Assembly: GCF_011045195.1 (NCBI RefSeq)
Contig: NZ_CP049199.1
Span: forward strand, 2,914,001 to 2,978,000
Origin: Caulobacter soli
Lineage (GTDB): Bacteria; Pseudomonadota; Alphaproteobacteria; Caulobacterales; Caulobacteraceae
DNA: 64,000 nt
Reading direction: 5' to 3'
Each line of letters opens with the position of its first letter. Within the stretch, counting starts at the first letter, position 1. The notes beneath the pieces were generated by a model. The model made no database searches. It was not told the origin of the DNA and saw only the letters and a program-made list of their open reading frames with translations. Below, piece by piece: positions 7,723 to 15,729 of this stretch. A program made the position numbers and the translations under genes.

Positions 7723-9378
7723 ATGTCGAAATGGTTCGCGGCTGTCGGGGCGACGGCCCTGCTGGTGGGCGCAGGCGCGGCCCATGCCGCCGCGCCGTTG
7801 TGGCGTGTGACGATCAGCCCCGGCAAAATCAGCCAGGCGGAGAACACCGGCGTCGCCGACGTCGCGATGACCATCGAGGGCGTCGATATTCCGGCCGGCG
7901 AACCCGTCGTCACCCTGGCCACCTTCACCCCCGGCTTTGGCACGACGCAGGACGTCGAGGCCATGACCGCCGTCGACGCCCAGGGCCCTGTGCCGCTGAC
8001 GGCCAAGGGCGGCAAGTGGCTCGCGGGGCGCGCGGTAAAGGGCGACCTGAAGGTCAGCTATCATCTGCCGTTGACCAACAAGACCCCGATCGCCGGCGGA
8101 CCGCCGATCAACCTGCGCATCGACGGCGACGGCCTGTCGGGCCAGGGCCCGTCCATCGTCGCCCAGCCTAACATCAAGGGCGCCTATCGCATCGCTCTGC
8201 ACTGGGATCTGTCGAAGATGACGCCCGGCGCATTGGGCGTGTCGAGCTACGGCGACGGCGACATCGATCTGCCGGAAGGTCCGATCAACCGGCTCGATCG
8301 CGTCGTCCTGATGGCCGGCACGGTGAAGCGCGTGAACCACGGGGTGTTCTCGGCGGTATGGACCGGAACGCCTCCGTTCGACCCGGCCGACTCCATGGCC
8401 TGGACCGCCCGACTTCATAGCTGGATGAGCAAGTTCTTCCAGGACACGCAGGAGCCGCCCTACCGCGTCTTCTTGCGCCTGAACCCGATGAACGCCGGCG
8501 GCGGCGCGGCCTTCCCGCACTCGTTCCTGGCCACCTATGGAACCGGCGTCACCGGCGAGAACCTGAAGGGCATCCTGGGTCACGAAATGACCCACACCTG
8601 GACCGCCAACGACCTGGGCAACTGGTACGACGAAGGCGACGCGGTCTTCTATCAGGAGCTGCTGCCCTGGCGCGCCGGCCTGTTCACCACCGACCAGTAT
8701 CTGGCGGGGATCAACAAGACCGCCAGCCGCTACTTCACCAACCCGATGTACAACGTGCCCGAGGATCAGGTGCAGCCCCGGTTCTGGGAAGACACCCGCA
8801 TCCGGGTCCTGCCCTACGACCGCGGCATGATGTATTTCGCCGTGCTGAACGGGAAGATCAAACGCGCCTCGGGCGGCAAGCGCTCGATCGACGATCTGGT
8901 CCGCGCCATGGTCATGCGGGCCCGCACCAACCAGCCGATCACCCTGGACATCTGGCTCGACATGCTCCGCAAGGAGATCGGCGAGGACGGTCCCAAGGTC
9001 CATCAGGCCATGATGGCCGGCGAGTGGATCGTTCCGGAATCGAGCGACTTCGGCCCCTGCTTCCATCGGGTGGTCAAGAAGATCCGCCGCTTCGACCTTG
9101 GGTTCGATCCCAGCTCGATCGTCAGTCCCGACAAGATCGTCAAAGACCTCAAGCCCGGCGGCGAGGCCGAGAAGGCCGGGCTGCGCAACGGCGACAAGAT
9201 CGCCTACGGCATCGCCATGGACGCCCTGCAGGGCGACGTGAGCCGCACCTTCACCGTCCAGGTGACGCGCGACGGCAAGACCTTCCCCCTCACCTACCTG
9301 CCGCGCGGCGAGGCGGTGGACGCCTACCAGTGGGAACGCATCCCCGGGGCGCCTGACGACGCCAGTTGCAAGTCGTGA
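7723..9378 (+). CDS. M61 family aminopeptidase with PDZ domain, copy 1
   Basis: A 551-residue exported zinc metallopeptidase of family M61 (glycyl-aminopeptidase type). A signal peptide ends near GAAHA. The zinc motif is H287-E-M-T-H291 with the downstream glutamate in WYDEGDAVFYQ, and a PDZ-like domain (KDLKPGGEAEKAGLRNGDKI) lies near the C-terminus. The ATG at 7723 was chosen over upstream starts because it follows GGGAG and opens the signal peptide. It is the first gene of a four-gene operon with the CapA-like proteins and a second M61 copy (10849). Role: trimming peptides in the periplasm or at the surface (inference). Confidence 0.9.
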   Translation: MSKWFAAVGATALLVGAGAAHAAAPLWRVTISPGKISQAENTGVADVAMTIEGVDIPAGEPVVTLATFTPGFGTTQDVEAMTAVDAQGPVPLTAKGGKWLAGRAVKGDLKVSYHLPLTNKTPIAGGPPINLRIDGDGLSGQGPSIVAQPNIKGAYRIALHWDLSKMTPGALGVSSYGDGDIDLPEGPINRLDRVVLMAGTVKRVNHGVFSAVWTGTPPFDPADSMAWTARLHSWMSKFFQDTQEPPYRVFLRLNPMNAGGGAAFPHSFLATYGTGVTGENLKGILGHEMTHTWTANDLGNWYDEGDAVFYQELLPWRAGLFTTDQYLAGINKTASRYFTNPMYNVPEDQVQPRFWEDTRIRVLPYDRGMMYFAVLNGKIKRASGGKRSIDDLVRAMVMRARTNQPITLDIWLDMLRKEIGEDGPKVHQAMMAGEWIVPESSDFGPCFHRVVKKIRRFDLGFDPSSIVSPDKIVKDLKPGGEAEKAGLRNGDKIAYGIAMDALQGDVSRTFTVQVTRDGKTFPLTYLPRGEAVDAYQWERIPGAPDDASCKS

Positions 9379-9392
9379 CCCGGAGCAGATCC

Positions 9393-10835
9393 ATGATCCA
9401 GACCCCTCTCCGGACCCGCCTCCTCGCAAGCCTGCTGGCCACGAGCCTTTTCTACGGCGCTCCCGCCCTCGCCCAGGACGCGCCGCGACCGCAGCGTCCC
9501 TCCAACGAGCCGCAGGATTTCCTCAAGGAGCCACCCAAGCCGATCAGCATCAAAGGGCCGTTCAAGCTGGTGCTGCTGGGTGAGCAGCTCTATTCGCACC
9601 CCGTCGCCGACCGGCCCGATCCGGAGATGCAGAAGGTGTTCGCCCTCACCCGCAGCGGCGATGTGACCATCGCCAATCGCGAGGGGCTGATCTTCGATCC
9701 AGCGACCTTCAAGGGCCAGGGCTACGGCAGCGGCATGCTGTGGGGCGAGGCCGCCCTGGGCAAGGACGCCAAGGCTCTGGGCATTGACATGATGACCCTG
9801 GCCAACAACCACGCCAATGACTGGGGCTGGGAAGGCCTGCTGGAGACCAAACGGCTGCTCAACGAAGCGGGCGTGGTCACCGCCGGCGGCGGGCGCGACC
9901 TGTCCGAGGCCCGTCAAGCGGGCATCCTGGAGACGCCCAAGGGCAAGGTCGCCCTGGTCGGCGCCGCGTCCAGCTTCCGCGCCAACGCCAACGCCAACGA
10001 TCGCTTCCAGGACGTGCCGGCCCGGCCGGGCATCAGCCCGCTACGCCTGCGCAAGATCAACCTGGTCACCGCCGACCAGCTCGACAAGATCCGCACCCTG
10101 GCCACCCAACTGGCCTCACCGCTGAAACCCGCCCCGGCGGCCGACGCCAAGGAAGTCACGCTGGGCGAAGAGATCTATCGTCTCGCCGACAAGCCGGGCC
10201 TGCACTACGAGATGGACCTCTACGATCACGCCGGCCTGCTCAAGGCCGTGCGCGACGCCAAGCAGCAGTCCGATCTGGTGGTCTTCACCATCCACGCCCA
10301 CGAGAGCCCGACAGGCTTCGACGACGACGATCCCAATCCGCCGGACTTCCTGGTGACGCTGGCCCACGACACGGTCGACGCCGGCGCCGACGTCTTCCTC
10401 GGCCATGGCCAGCACGGCATGCGCGGCATCGAGATCTACAAGGGCAAACCGGTGTTCTACGGCATCGGAGCCTTCTTCATCCGCGGCGAGATCAAGGCCC
10501 TGCAGGAGTCGGCGCTGCGCGTGTTCCCCGACGCCAGCGGCCACGCCCCGCCGCCGCCCAAGGCCGAACGATCGGTGCGGCCGGGCGGTAACCCGAAGTC
10601 CTGGTACGACGGCGTGGTCGGCGTCACCGAATACGACGCCAAGGGCAAGGCGACGGCGCTCAAGCTCTATCCGCTGGATCTGGGCAACACCTATGAGCCG
10701 ACACGGCGCGGCATGCCCTATTTCGCCGACGCCGCGAACGCCCAGCGCATCCTGAAAGACTTGCAGACCTATTCCGCCCCGTTCGGGACAAAGATCGAGA
10801 TCGATAGCTCGGTCGGCGTCATCCGCTTGCCCTAA
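9393..10835 (+). CDS. CapA-like metallophosphatase-fold protein, copy 1
   Basis: A 480-residue exported protein (signal peptide ending near PALAQ) of the CapA/PgsA family named from poly-gamma-glutamate capsule synthesis. Family blocks seen are ANREGL, LANNHANDWGWEGL, FTIHAHES and FLGHGQHGMRGIEIYKGK. H338 and H341 are the predicted late metal ligands. The usual early GD motif reads GEQLY here, so one ligand may be changed. No other capsule genes (PgsB, PgsC) are nearby, so a polymer-synthesis role is doubtful; a hydrolase of a polyamide or peptide is more in line with the neighbours. It lies 14 bp after the M61 gene. Confidence 0.82.
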   Translation: MIQTPLRTRLLASLLATSLFYGAPALAQDAPRPQRPSNEPQDFLKEPPKPISIKGPFKLVLLGEQLYSHPVADRPDPEMQKVFALTRSGDVTIANREGLIFDPATFKGQGYGSGMLWGEAALGKDAKALGIDMMTLANNHANDWGWEGLLETKRLLNEAGVVTAGGGRDLSEARQAGILETPKGKVALVGAASSFRANANANDRFQDVPARPGISPLRLRKINLVTADQLDKIRTLATQLASPLKPAPAADAKEVTLGEEIYRLADKPGLHYEMDLYDHAGLLKAVRDAKQQSDLVVFTIHAHESPTGFDDDDPNPPDFLVTLAHDTVDAGADVFLGHGQHGMRGIEIYKGKPVFYGIGAFFIRGEIKALQESALRVFPDASGHAPPPPKAERSVRPGGNPKSWYDGVVGVTEYDAKGKATALKLYPLDLGNTYEPTRRGMPYFADAANAQRILKDLQTYSAPFGTKIEIDSSVGVIRLP

Positions 10836-10848
10836 GCGAGTTCAGCTC

Positions 10849-12516
10849 ATGAAACGTCTTCTTCTCGCCGCGTCAGCCGCGAGCCTGTTGGTTTGCGCGC
10901 CGGCGACCGCCCAGGTCGCCGCCAAGGCCCCGCCCCTGCTGACCCTCAAGGTCAAGCCAACGCAACTGGATGTCGCCGCCGGCACGGCGAGCCTCGAGGT
11001 GACCATGGTCGTCGAAGGGGTGGCGGCCTCCGCCGGCCATCCGGTGCTGACCCACCTGAACGGCGCGCCCAACATCGCCCTGCCGTTTCGTGTCGAAGGG
11101 CTGACGGCCGCCGACGACAACGGCGACCTGCCGCTGGTCTCCAAGGACGGCGGGCGCACCTACACCGCCCCGCGCGACGCCGCTGGCAAGCTGACCGTGA
11201 CCTATCGCCGGCCGATCAGCGCCGCCACCGGCGGTTCGCTGTCGACCATCCCCACGGTCGACGGCCCTGGCGTCTCGGGCATCGCCAACATGCTGTTCCC
11301 GCTGCCGACCTCGGCCCAGCGCTATCACCTGACCATGGACTGGGACCTGTCGGCCATGCCGGCCGGCTCGACCGCCGTGACCAGTGTCGGCGAGGGGCTG
11401 CACATCGACGCCCCGTCGGTGCCGATGGCCAAGCTCAACTACATCATGATGATGGCCGGCAAGATCAAACGCGAGCCTGACCCGCCAGTCGGTTCCTTCA
11501 GCGCCGTGTGGACCGGCGACCCGACCTTCGACGCCGCCAAGGCCATGCAATGGGCCTCACGTCTGCACCACTTCATGAGCCGGTTCTTCGCCGATCCGGT
11601 AGAGCTGCCCTATCACGTGTTCATGCGCGCCCATCCCGGCGGCAACGGCGTGGCGGCCCCGATGGCCTTCACCATCGGCTTCAACGCGCGCACCACGCCG
11701 GAGAGCGTGGAGTCGCTGCTCGGTCATGAGATGACCCACACCTGGACCGCGGCCGACATCGGCAAGTGGTACTCGGAAGGCAACGCCGTCTACTACCAGA
11801 CCCTGCTGCCCTGGCGGGCCGGGATGATGCCGACCGAGAAGCGCCTGCGGGACATCAACCTGACGGCGGCGCGCTACTACACCAACGACGTGATCAACGC
11901 GCCCGACAGCGACGTCCTGCCGAACTTCTGGTCGGACATGCGCTACAACGTGCTGCCCTATGATCGGGGCGCGCTCTATTTCGCGGTGCTGAACGGCAAG
12001 ATCCGTCGCAAGTCCGGCGGCAAGCGTTCGGTCGACGACCTGATCCGGGCCATGGTCCAACTGGATCGCGAAGACAAGCCGATCACCGAACAGACCTGGG
12101 TCGACATGCTTCAGAAGGAGCTCGGCGACGAGGGACCGGCGATCCACAAGGGCATGATGGCCGGGACGTTGCGCCTGGAGCCGGAGTCCGACGACTACGG
12201 CCCCTGCTTCCGCCGGATCAGCACCAAGATCGGCCGCTATGACCTCGGTTTCGGCGGCCCCCAGCTCAAGAACTACCCCGTGGTCGTGAACCTGCGGCCG
12301 GACTCCAACGCCGCCAAGGCGGGGCTGAAGGAGGGCGACAAGGTCTCCTCCCAGGCTAGCACCGACGGGGCCCAGAAAGATCCGAACATGCCTCTGACCA
12401 TGCATGTCACCCGCGGCGACCAGAAGTTCGACATCACCTACCTACCGCGCGGCGAGCTGCGCGACGCCTATCAGTGGGAGCGCGTCCCGGGCGTGCCGGA
12501 AAGCGCCTGCAAATGA
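10849..12516 (+). CDS. M61 family aminopeptidase with PDZ domain, copy 2
   Basis: A 555-residue paralogue of the 7723 gene product, with the same layout: signal peptide ending near PATAQ, zinc motif H293-E-M-T-H297 and glutamate in WYSEGNAVYYQ. A PDZ-like end (VVNLRPDSNAAKAGLKEGDKV) and the closing DAYQWERVPG are also shared with copy 1. The conserved catalytic residues suggest both copies are active. The ATG at 10849 is 13 nt after the stop of CapA copy 1, and its stop overlaps the next gene by 4 nt, so the four genes form one operon. Confidence 0.9.
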   Translation: MKRLLLAASAASLLVCAPATAQVAAKAPPLLTLKVKPTQLDVAAGTASLEVTMVVEGVAASAGHPVLTHLNGAPNIALPFRVEGLTAADDNGDLPLVSKDGGRTYTAPRDAAGKLTVTYRRPISAATGGSLSTIPTVDGPGVSGIANMLFPLPTSAQRYHLTMDWDLSAMPAGSTAVTSVGEGLHIDAPSVPMAKLNYIMMMAGKIKREPDPPVGSFSAVWTGDPTFDAAKAMQWASRLHHFMSRFFADPVELPYHVFMRAHPGGNGVAAPMAFTIGFNARTTPESVESLLGHEMTHTWTAADIGKWYSEGNAVYYQTLLPWRAGMMPTEKRLRDINLTAARYYTNDVINAPDSDVLPNFWSDMRYNVLPYDRGALYFAVLNGKIRRKSGGKRSVDDLIRAMVQLDREDKPITEQTWVDMLQKELGDEGPAIHKGMMAGTLRLEPESDDYGPCFRRISTKIGRYDLGFGGPQLKNYPVVVNLRPDSNAAKAGLKEGDKVSSQASTDGAQKDPNMPLTMHVTRGDQKFDITYLPRGELRDAYQWERVPGVPESACK

Positions 12517-13952
12517 CCCGGAGCCGCAAGCCGAAACCCCTCTCCCGTCGCGCTGCCCTGGCCCTGCTGGCCGCCAGCGCCGCCAGCCCTGTTCTGGCGC
12601 GCCAGGCGCCCTCGAAGGAGCCGCAGGACTTTCTGAAGTCCCCGCCCAAACCTTCGACGCTGAAAGGTCCGTTCAGCCTGGTGGCTATCGGCGACCTGTT
12701 GAACTCCAAGCCCATGGCGACCCTGGACGATCCGGCGTTCCAGAAGGTGGTCGACCTCGTCAAGGCCGGCGACGTCGCCATCGGCAACCGTGAGGGGGTG
12801 ATCCTCGACCTGCCGACCTTCAAGGGCCAGCCTTACGGCAACGGCCAGATGTTCGGCGAAGCCGCCATGGCCGGCGACATGAAGGCCATCGGCGTCGATA
12901 TGATGTCGATGGCCAACAACCACTCCACCGATTGGGGCTGGGAAGGCCTGATCGAAGCTCAGCGCCTGATCGACGAGGCCGGCCTTGTCCATGCGGGCGG
13001 CGGCATGACCTTGGCTCAGGCCCGTCAGGCGGGGATCATGACCACGCCGAAGGGCAAGGTCGCCCTAGTCTCCACGGCCTCGACCTTCAAGGTCAACGCC
13101 GGCGCCAACGATGCTTTCGACGAAGGCGTCCCCGCCCGCCCGGGCATCAGCACGCTGCGCCTGCGCAAGGTGAACCTGGTCAACGCCGAGCAGATGGCGC
13201 TAGTGCGGAGTCTCGCCAGCGAGCGCGCCTCCCCGTTGGAACCGGCTCCCAAGGCCGACGCTCGCGACGTGACGTTCGGCGACCAGATCTATCGCCTGGC
13301 GCCCGGCTCGGGTCCTCGCATCGCCTATGAGATGGAGCTCTACGATCAGGCGGCCCTGCTGAAGGCCGTGCGCGACGCCAAGGACGCCGCCGACCTGGTG
13401 GTCTTCACCATCCACGCCCACGAGAGCCCCACCGGCCTCGACGACGACACCCCCGCTCCGCCAGACTTCCTGCTTACCCTGTTCCACCAGACCGTCGACG
13501 CCGGCGCCGATCTCGTGCTCGGCGGCGGGCCGCATTCGCTGCGGGGCATCGAAATCTACAAGGGCAAGCCGATCCTCTACGGCATGGGCCTGTTCACCCT
13601 GCGCGCCCAGATCAAGGCCAGCCAGGAGACGGTGTTCCGTGTCTGGCCGGACGAAACGGGCCATGCGCCCAAGCCCGGCGCGGGCGGAGCGAACAGCGGG
13701 GGCGGGACGCCGCCCAAGTGGCTGCAGGGCGTCGTCGCTGTAGTCGACTACGACGCGCGCGGCCGCGAAAAGGCCGTGCGCCTCTATCCGATCGATCTGC
13801 AACACACGGCCGAAGGCGGCGCACGCGGCGTACCGCATCTGGCCAAGGGCGCCGTCGCCGCCCAGATCCTGGCCGACCTGCAGACCGACTCCGCGGCCTT
13901 CGGCACCAGGATCGAAATCCAGGGCGAGACCGGCCTAATCCATATCCGCTAA
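12513..13952 (+). CDS. CapA-like metallophosphatase-fold protein, copy 2 (Tat signal)
   Basis: A 479-residue paralogue of the 9393 gene product. The start ATG overlaps the preceding TGA (ATGA), implying translational coupling. Unlike copy 1 it starts with a twin-arginine signal, KPLSRRAALALLAASAAS. The early motif is GDLLN, keeping the aspartate that copy 1 lacks. In the late motif it reads LGGGPHSLRG: G338 replaces the histidine seen in copy 1 while H341 remains. The two copies therefore carry complementary changes at predicted metal ligands and may differ in activity. Confidence 0.82.
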   Translation: MTRSRKPKPLSRRAALALLAASAASPVLARQAPSKEPQDFLKSPPKPSTLKGPFSLVAIGDLLNSKPMATLDDPAFQKVVDLVKAGDVAIGNREGVILDLPTFKGQPYGNGQMFGEAAMAGDMKAIGVDMMSMANNHSTDWGWEGLIEAQRLIDEAGLVHAGGGMTLAQARQAGIMTTPKGKVALVSTASTFKVNAGANDAFDEGVPARPGISTLRLRKVNLVNAEQMALVRSLASERASPLEPAPKADARDVTFGDQIYRLAPGSGPRIAYEMELYDQAALLKAVRDAKDAADLVVFTIHAHESPTGLDDDTPAPPDFLLTLFHQTVDAGADLVLGGGPHSLRGIEIYKGKPILYGMGLFTLRAQIKASQETVFRVWPDETGHAPKPGAGGANSGGGTPPKWLQGVVAVVDYDARGREKAVRLYPIDLQHTAEGGARGVPHLAKGAVAAQILADLQTDSAAFGTRIEIQGETGLIHIR

Positions 13953-13999
13953 ACCAGGGCCTGCGCCGTCTTTCGCATGGGTGCGACGACGGCGCAGGT

Positions 14000-14024
14000 G
14001 GATTTCGCGGGCCCGCGCGTATTA
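14000..14024 (+). promoter_or_regulatory. Putative autoregulated ECF promoter of the sigma-FecR-receptor operon
   Basis: GGATTT, 12 nt, CGTATTA. It lies 39 nt before the TTG start at 14064, with a GGAG ribosome site in between. Its presence ahead of the sigma factor gene itself suggests positive autoregulation, as is usual for ECF systems. Confidence 0.6.
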
Positions 14025-14063
14025 CCGCTGAGTGGTCCGAGCTTTCCCCTGGAGACAACGTCT

Positions 14064-14576
14064 TTGCCGCCGCACGCCGAAGCCGTCGCCAACGCCATGA
14101 GCCAACGCTTTCGGCCGGCGTTGATGGCCTTCTTCCTGCGGCGGCTTCGCAACCACTCCGAGGCCGAGGACCTAACCCAGGACGTGCTGATGCGCGTCGC
14201 CGAGAAAGGCGCCTCCATCGACGCCTCCCGGCCCGACGCCTATGTCTTTCAGATCGCCGCCAACCTGCTTCGTGATAGAGGGCGTCGCATGAAAGTCCGC
14301 GCCATCTACCAGCAGGGACTGGGCGCCCATGAGGCCAGCCGCGTCGAGGAACTCGATCCCGACCGCGTGATGCAGGCGCGCCAGTCCCTGGCCACCGTGG
14401 TCAACGCCCTGCGCGAACTGCCCGAACGCACCCGTACGATCTTCATACTGTTCCGCTTGGAGCACATGAAGCAGCGGGAGATCGCCGACATGCTGGGAAT
14501 CTCCGTGCGCACCGTCGAACAGCACGTCATTCGGGCTAGCACTCACCTACGGGAACGACTAGGAGGCGAGCAATGA
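14064..14576 (+). CDS. FecI-like ECF RNA polymerase sigma factor
   Basis: A 170-residue sigma-70 family protein with only the sigma-2 region (NHSEAEDLTQDVLMRVAEKG) and sigma-4 region (REIADMLGISVRTVEQHVIR), the ECF layout. A TTG start at 14064 is chosen: GGAG sits 9 nt upstream and the promoter-like element at 14000-14024 would lie inside any longer reading. An ATG at 14097 is the alternative. Its stop overlaps the FecR start by 4 nt. It probably drives the five units carrying the GGRTNN-N12-CGTA pattern and is held by the FecR protein until a receptor signal arrives. Confidence 0.88.
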   Translation: MPPHAEAVANAMSQRFRPALMAFFLRRLRNHSEAEDLTQDVLMRVAEKGASIDASRPDAYVFQIAANLLRDRGRRMKVRAIYQQGLGAHEASRVEELDPDRVMQARQSLATVVNALRELPERTRTIFILFRLEHMKQREIADMLGISVRTVEQHVIRASTHLRERLGGEQ

Positions 14577-15652
14577 GCGCCTTTCTATCGCAGCCTGTCG
14601 CCGATCCGGCGGAAGCCGCCGCCCTGTGGGCCATGCGGCTGGCCGAAGGCGAGATGACGCCCGAGCAACAGGTCGCGTTCGACGCCTGGCTGGACGCCGA
14701 TCCCCGGCACGGCGCGCTGCTCGAGGAAACCGTCGGCGCCTGGCGCGCCGTGGACCACTATGCCGGCGCCGAGCCGGTGATGGCCCTGCGCGAAGCCGCC
14801 CTCGCCTCCGCCCGTCGCACGCTGCGCAAGGGCAAGGGCCACTTCCCCATGCGCCAGGTGGTTTCCGGCCTGCTGGCCGCCACCCTGTTGCTAGCCATAG
14901 GCGGCGGTCTGCTGTGGGCGCGCATGGCGCCGCAGGTCTATGAGACCGGCGTCGGTGAACGACGGGTGGTCGCCCTGAAGGACGGCTCCAAGATCTCTCT
15001 CGACGCCGCCACGGTGGTGAAGGTGCGCTACGCGGGCGGCAAGCGGCAGCTGTGGCTGGAGCACGGTCGGGCCAAGTTCGACGTGGCTCATGACGCCCTG
15101 CGCCCGTTTTCGGTCGCCGCCGCCGACAAGATGGTGGTCGCCACCGGCACTGCGTTCAGCGTCGAGCTGATCAAGACGCAGGTTCGGGTCGTACTCTATG
15201 AAGGCCATGTCGCCGTTCTCAAGCGCGACGTGGCGAACGGTCCGGAGGCCGGGCGCGAAACGCCGGTCGAGATCGACCATATCCCGGCCGAGCACCTTCT
15301 CGCCCCCGGCCGCGAACTGATCCTGCCCGACAATTCCCCGGCCCGCCTCGCCCCTCGGGCCGCGGCCGTCGAGCCGGCCGACCCGGTGCGGTCGCTTTCG
15401 TGGGAGGGCGGCTTGCTGGTCTTCGAGGATGAACCGCTGGACGTCGTGGTGGACCGCATGAACCGTTACGCGGCCAAGCCACTGGTGGTCGGCGATGCGG
15501 CCACCGGCCGCCTGCGCATCTCGGGCGTCTTCCGCGCCGGCGACACAGAAGGCCTGGTGCAGGGTCTCGCCGCTGGTTTTGACGTCAAGGCGCGCACCTC
15601 GGCCCAATCGATTGCGCTGTTTGCGGGCGCCGTCCCCAGACGTCCAAGCTAG
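14573..15652 (+). CDS. FecR-family anti-sigma / signal relay protein
   Basis: A 359-residue inner-membrane protein. The N-terminal cytoplasmic part (ALWAMRLAEGEMTPEQQVAF, AWLDADPRHGALLEE) is the DUF4880-type sigma-binding region. One membrane segment follows near residues 85-110 (VVSGLLAATLLLAIGGGLLW), then a periplasmic FecR domain and a C-terminal STN-like region. A strong AGGAGG precedes the ATG. It would bind the adjacent sigma factor inside the cell and receive a signal from receptor STN domains in the periplasm. Confidence 0.9.
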   Translation: MSAFLSQPVADPAEAAALWAMRLAEGEMTPEQQVAFDAWLDADPRHGALLEETVGAWRAVDHYAGAEPVMALREAALASARRTLRKGKGHFPMRQVVSGLLAATLLLAIGGGLLWARMAPQVYETGVGERRVVALKDGSKISLDAATVVKVRYAGGKRQLWLEHGRAKFDVAHDALRPFSVAAADKMVVATGTAFSVELIKTQVRVVLYEGHVAVLKRDVANGPEAGRETPVEIDHIPAEHLLAPGRELILPDNSPARLAPRAAAVEPADPVRSLSWEGGLLVFEDEPLDVVVDRMNRYAAKPLVVGDAATGRLRISGVFRAGDTEGLVQGLAAGFDVKARTSAQSIALFAGAVPRRPS

Positions 15653-15729
15653 CCCAAAGGGCGGTTACGCTCGCGCGGTCGGACGCCGAGAATGAAACCG
15701 TCAACCTGTCGCCAACAAGGGTCGCGAAG

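Noticed and set aside
9393..13952. CapA-like genes read as a poly-gamma-glutamate capsule locus
   Set aside because: No PgsB/CapB ligase or PgsC/CapC gene is present, and the neighbours are peptidases and receptors, so synthesis of a capsule is not supported.
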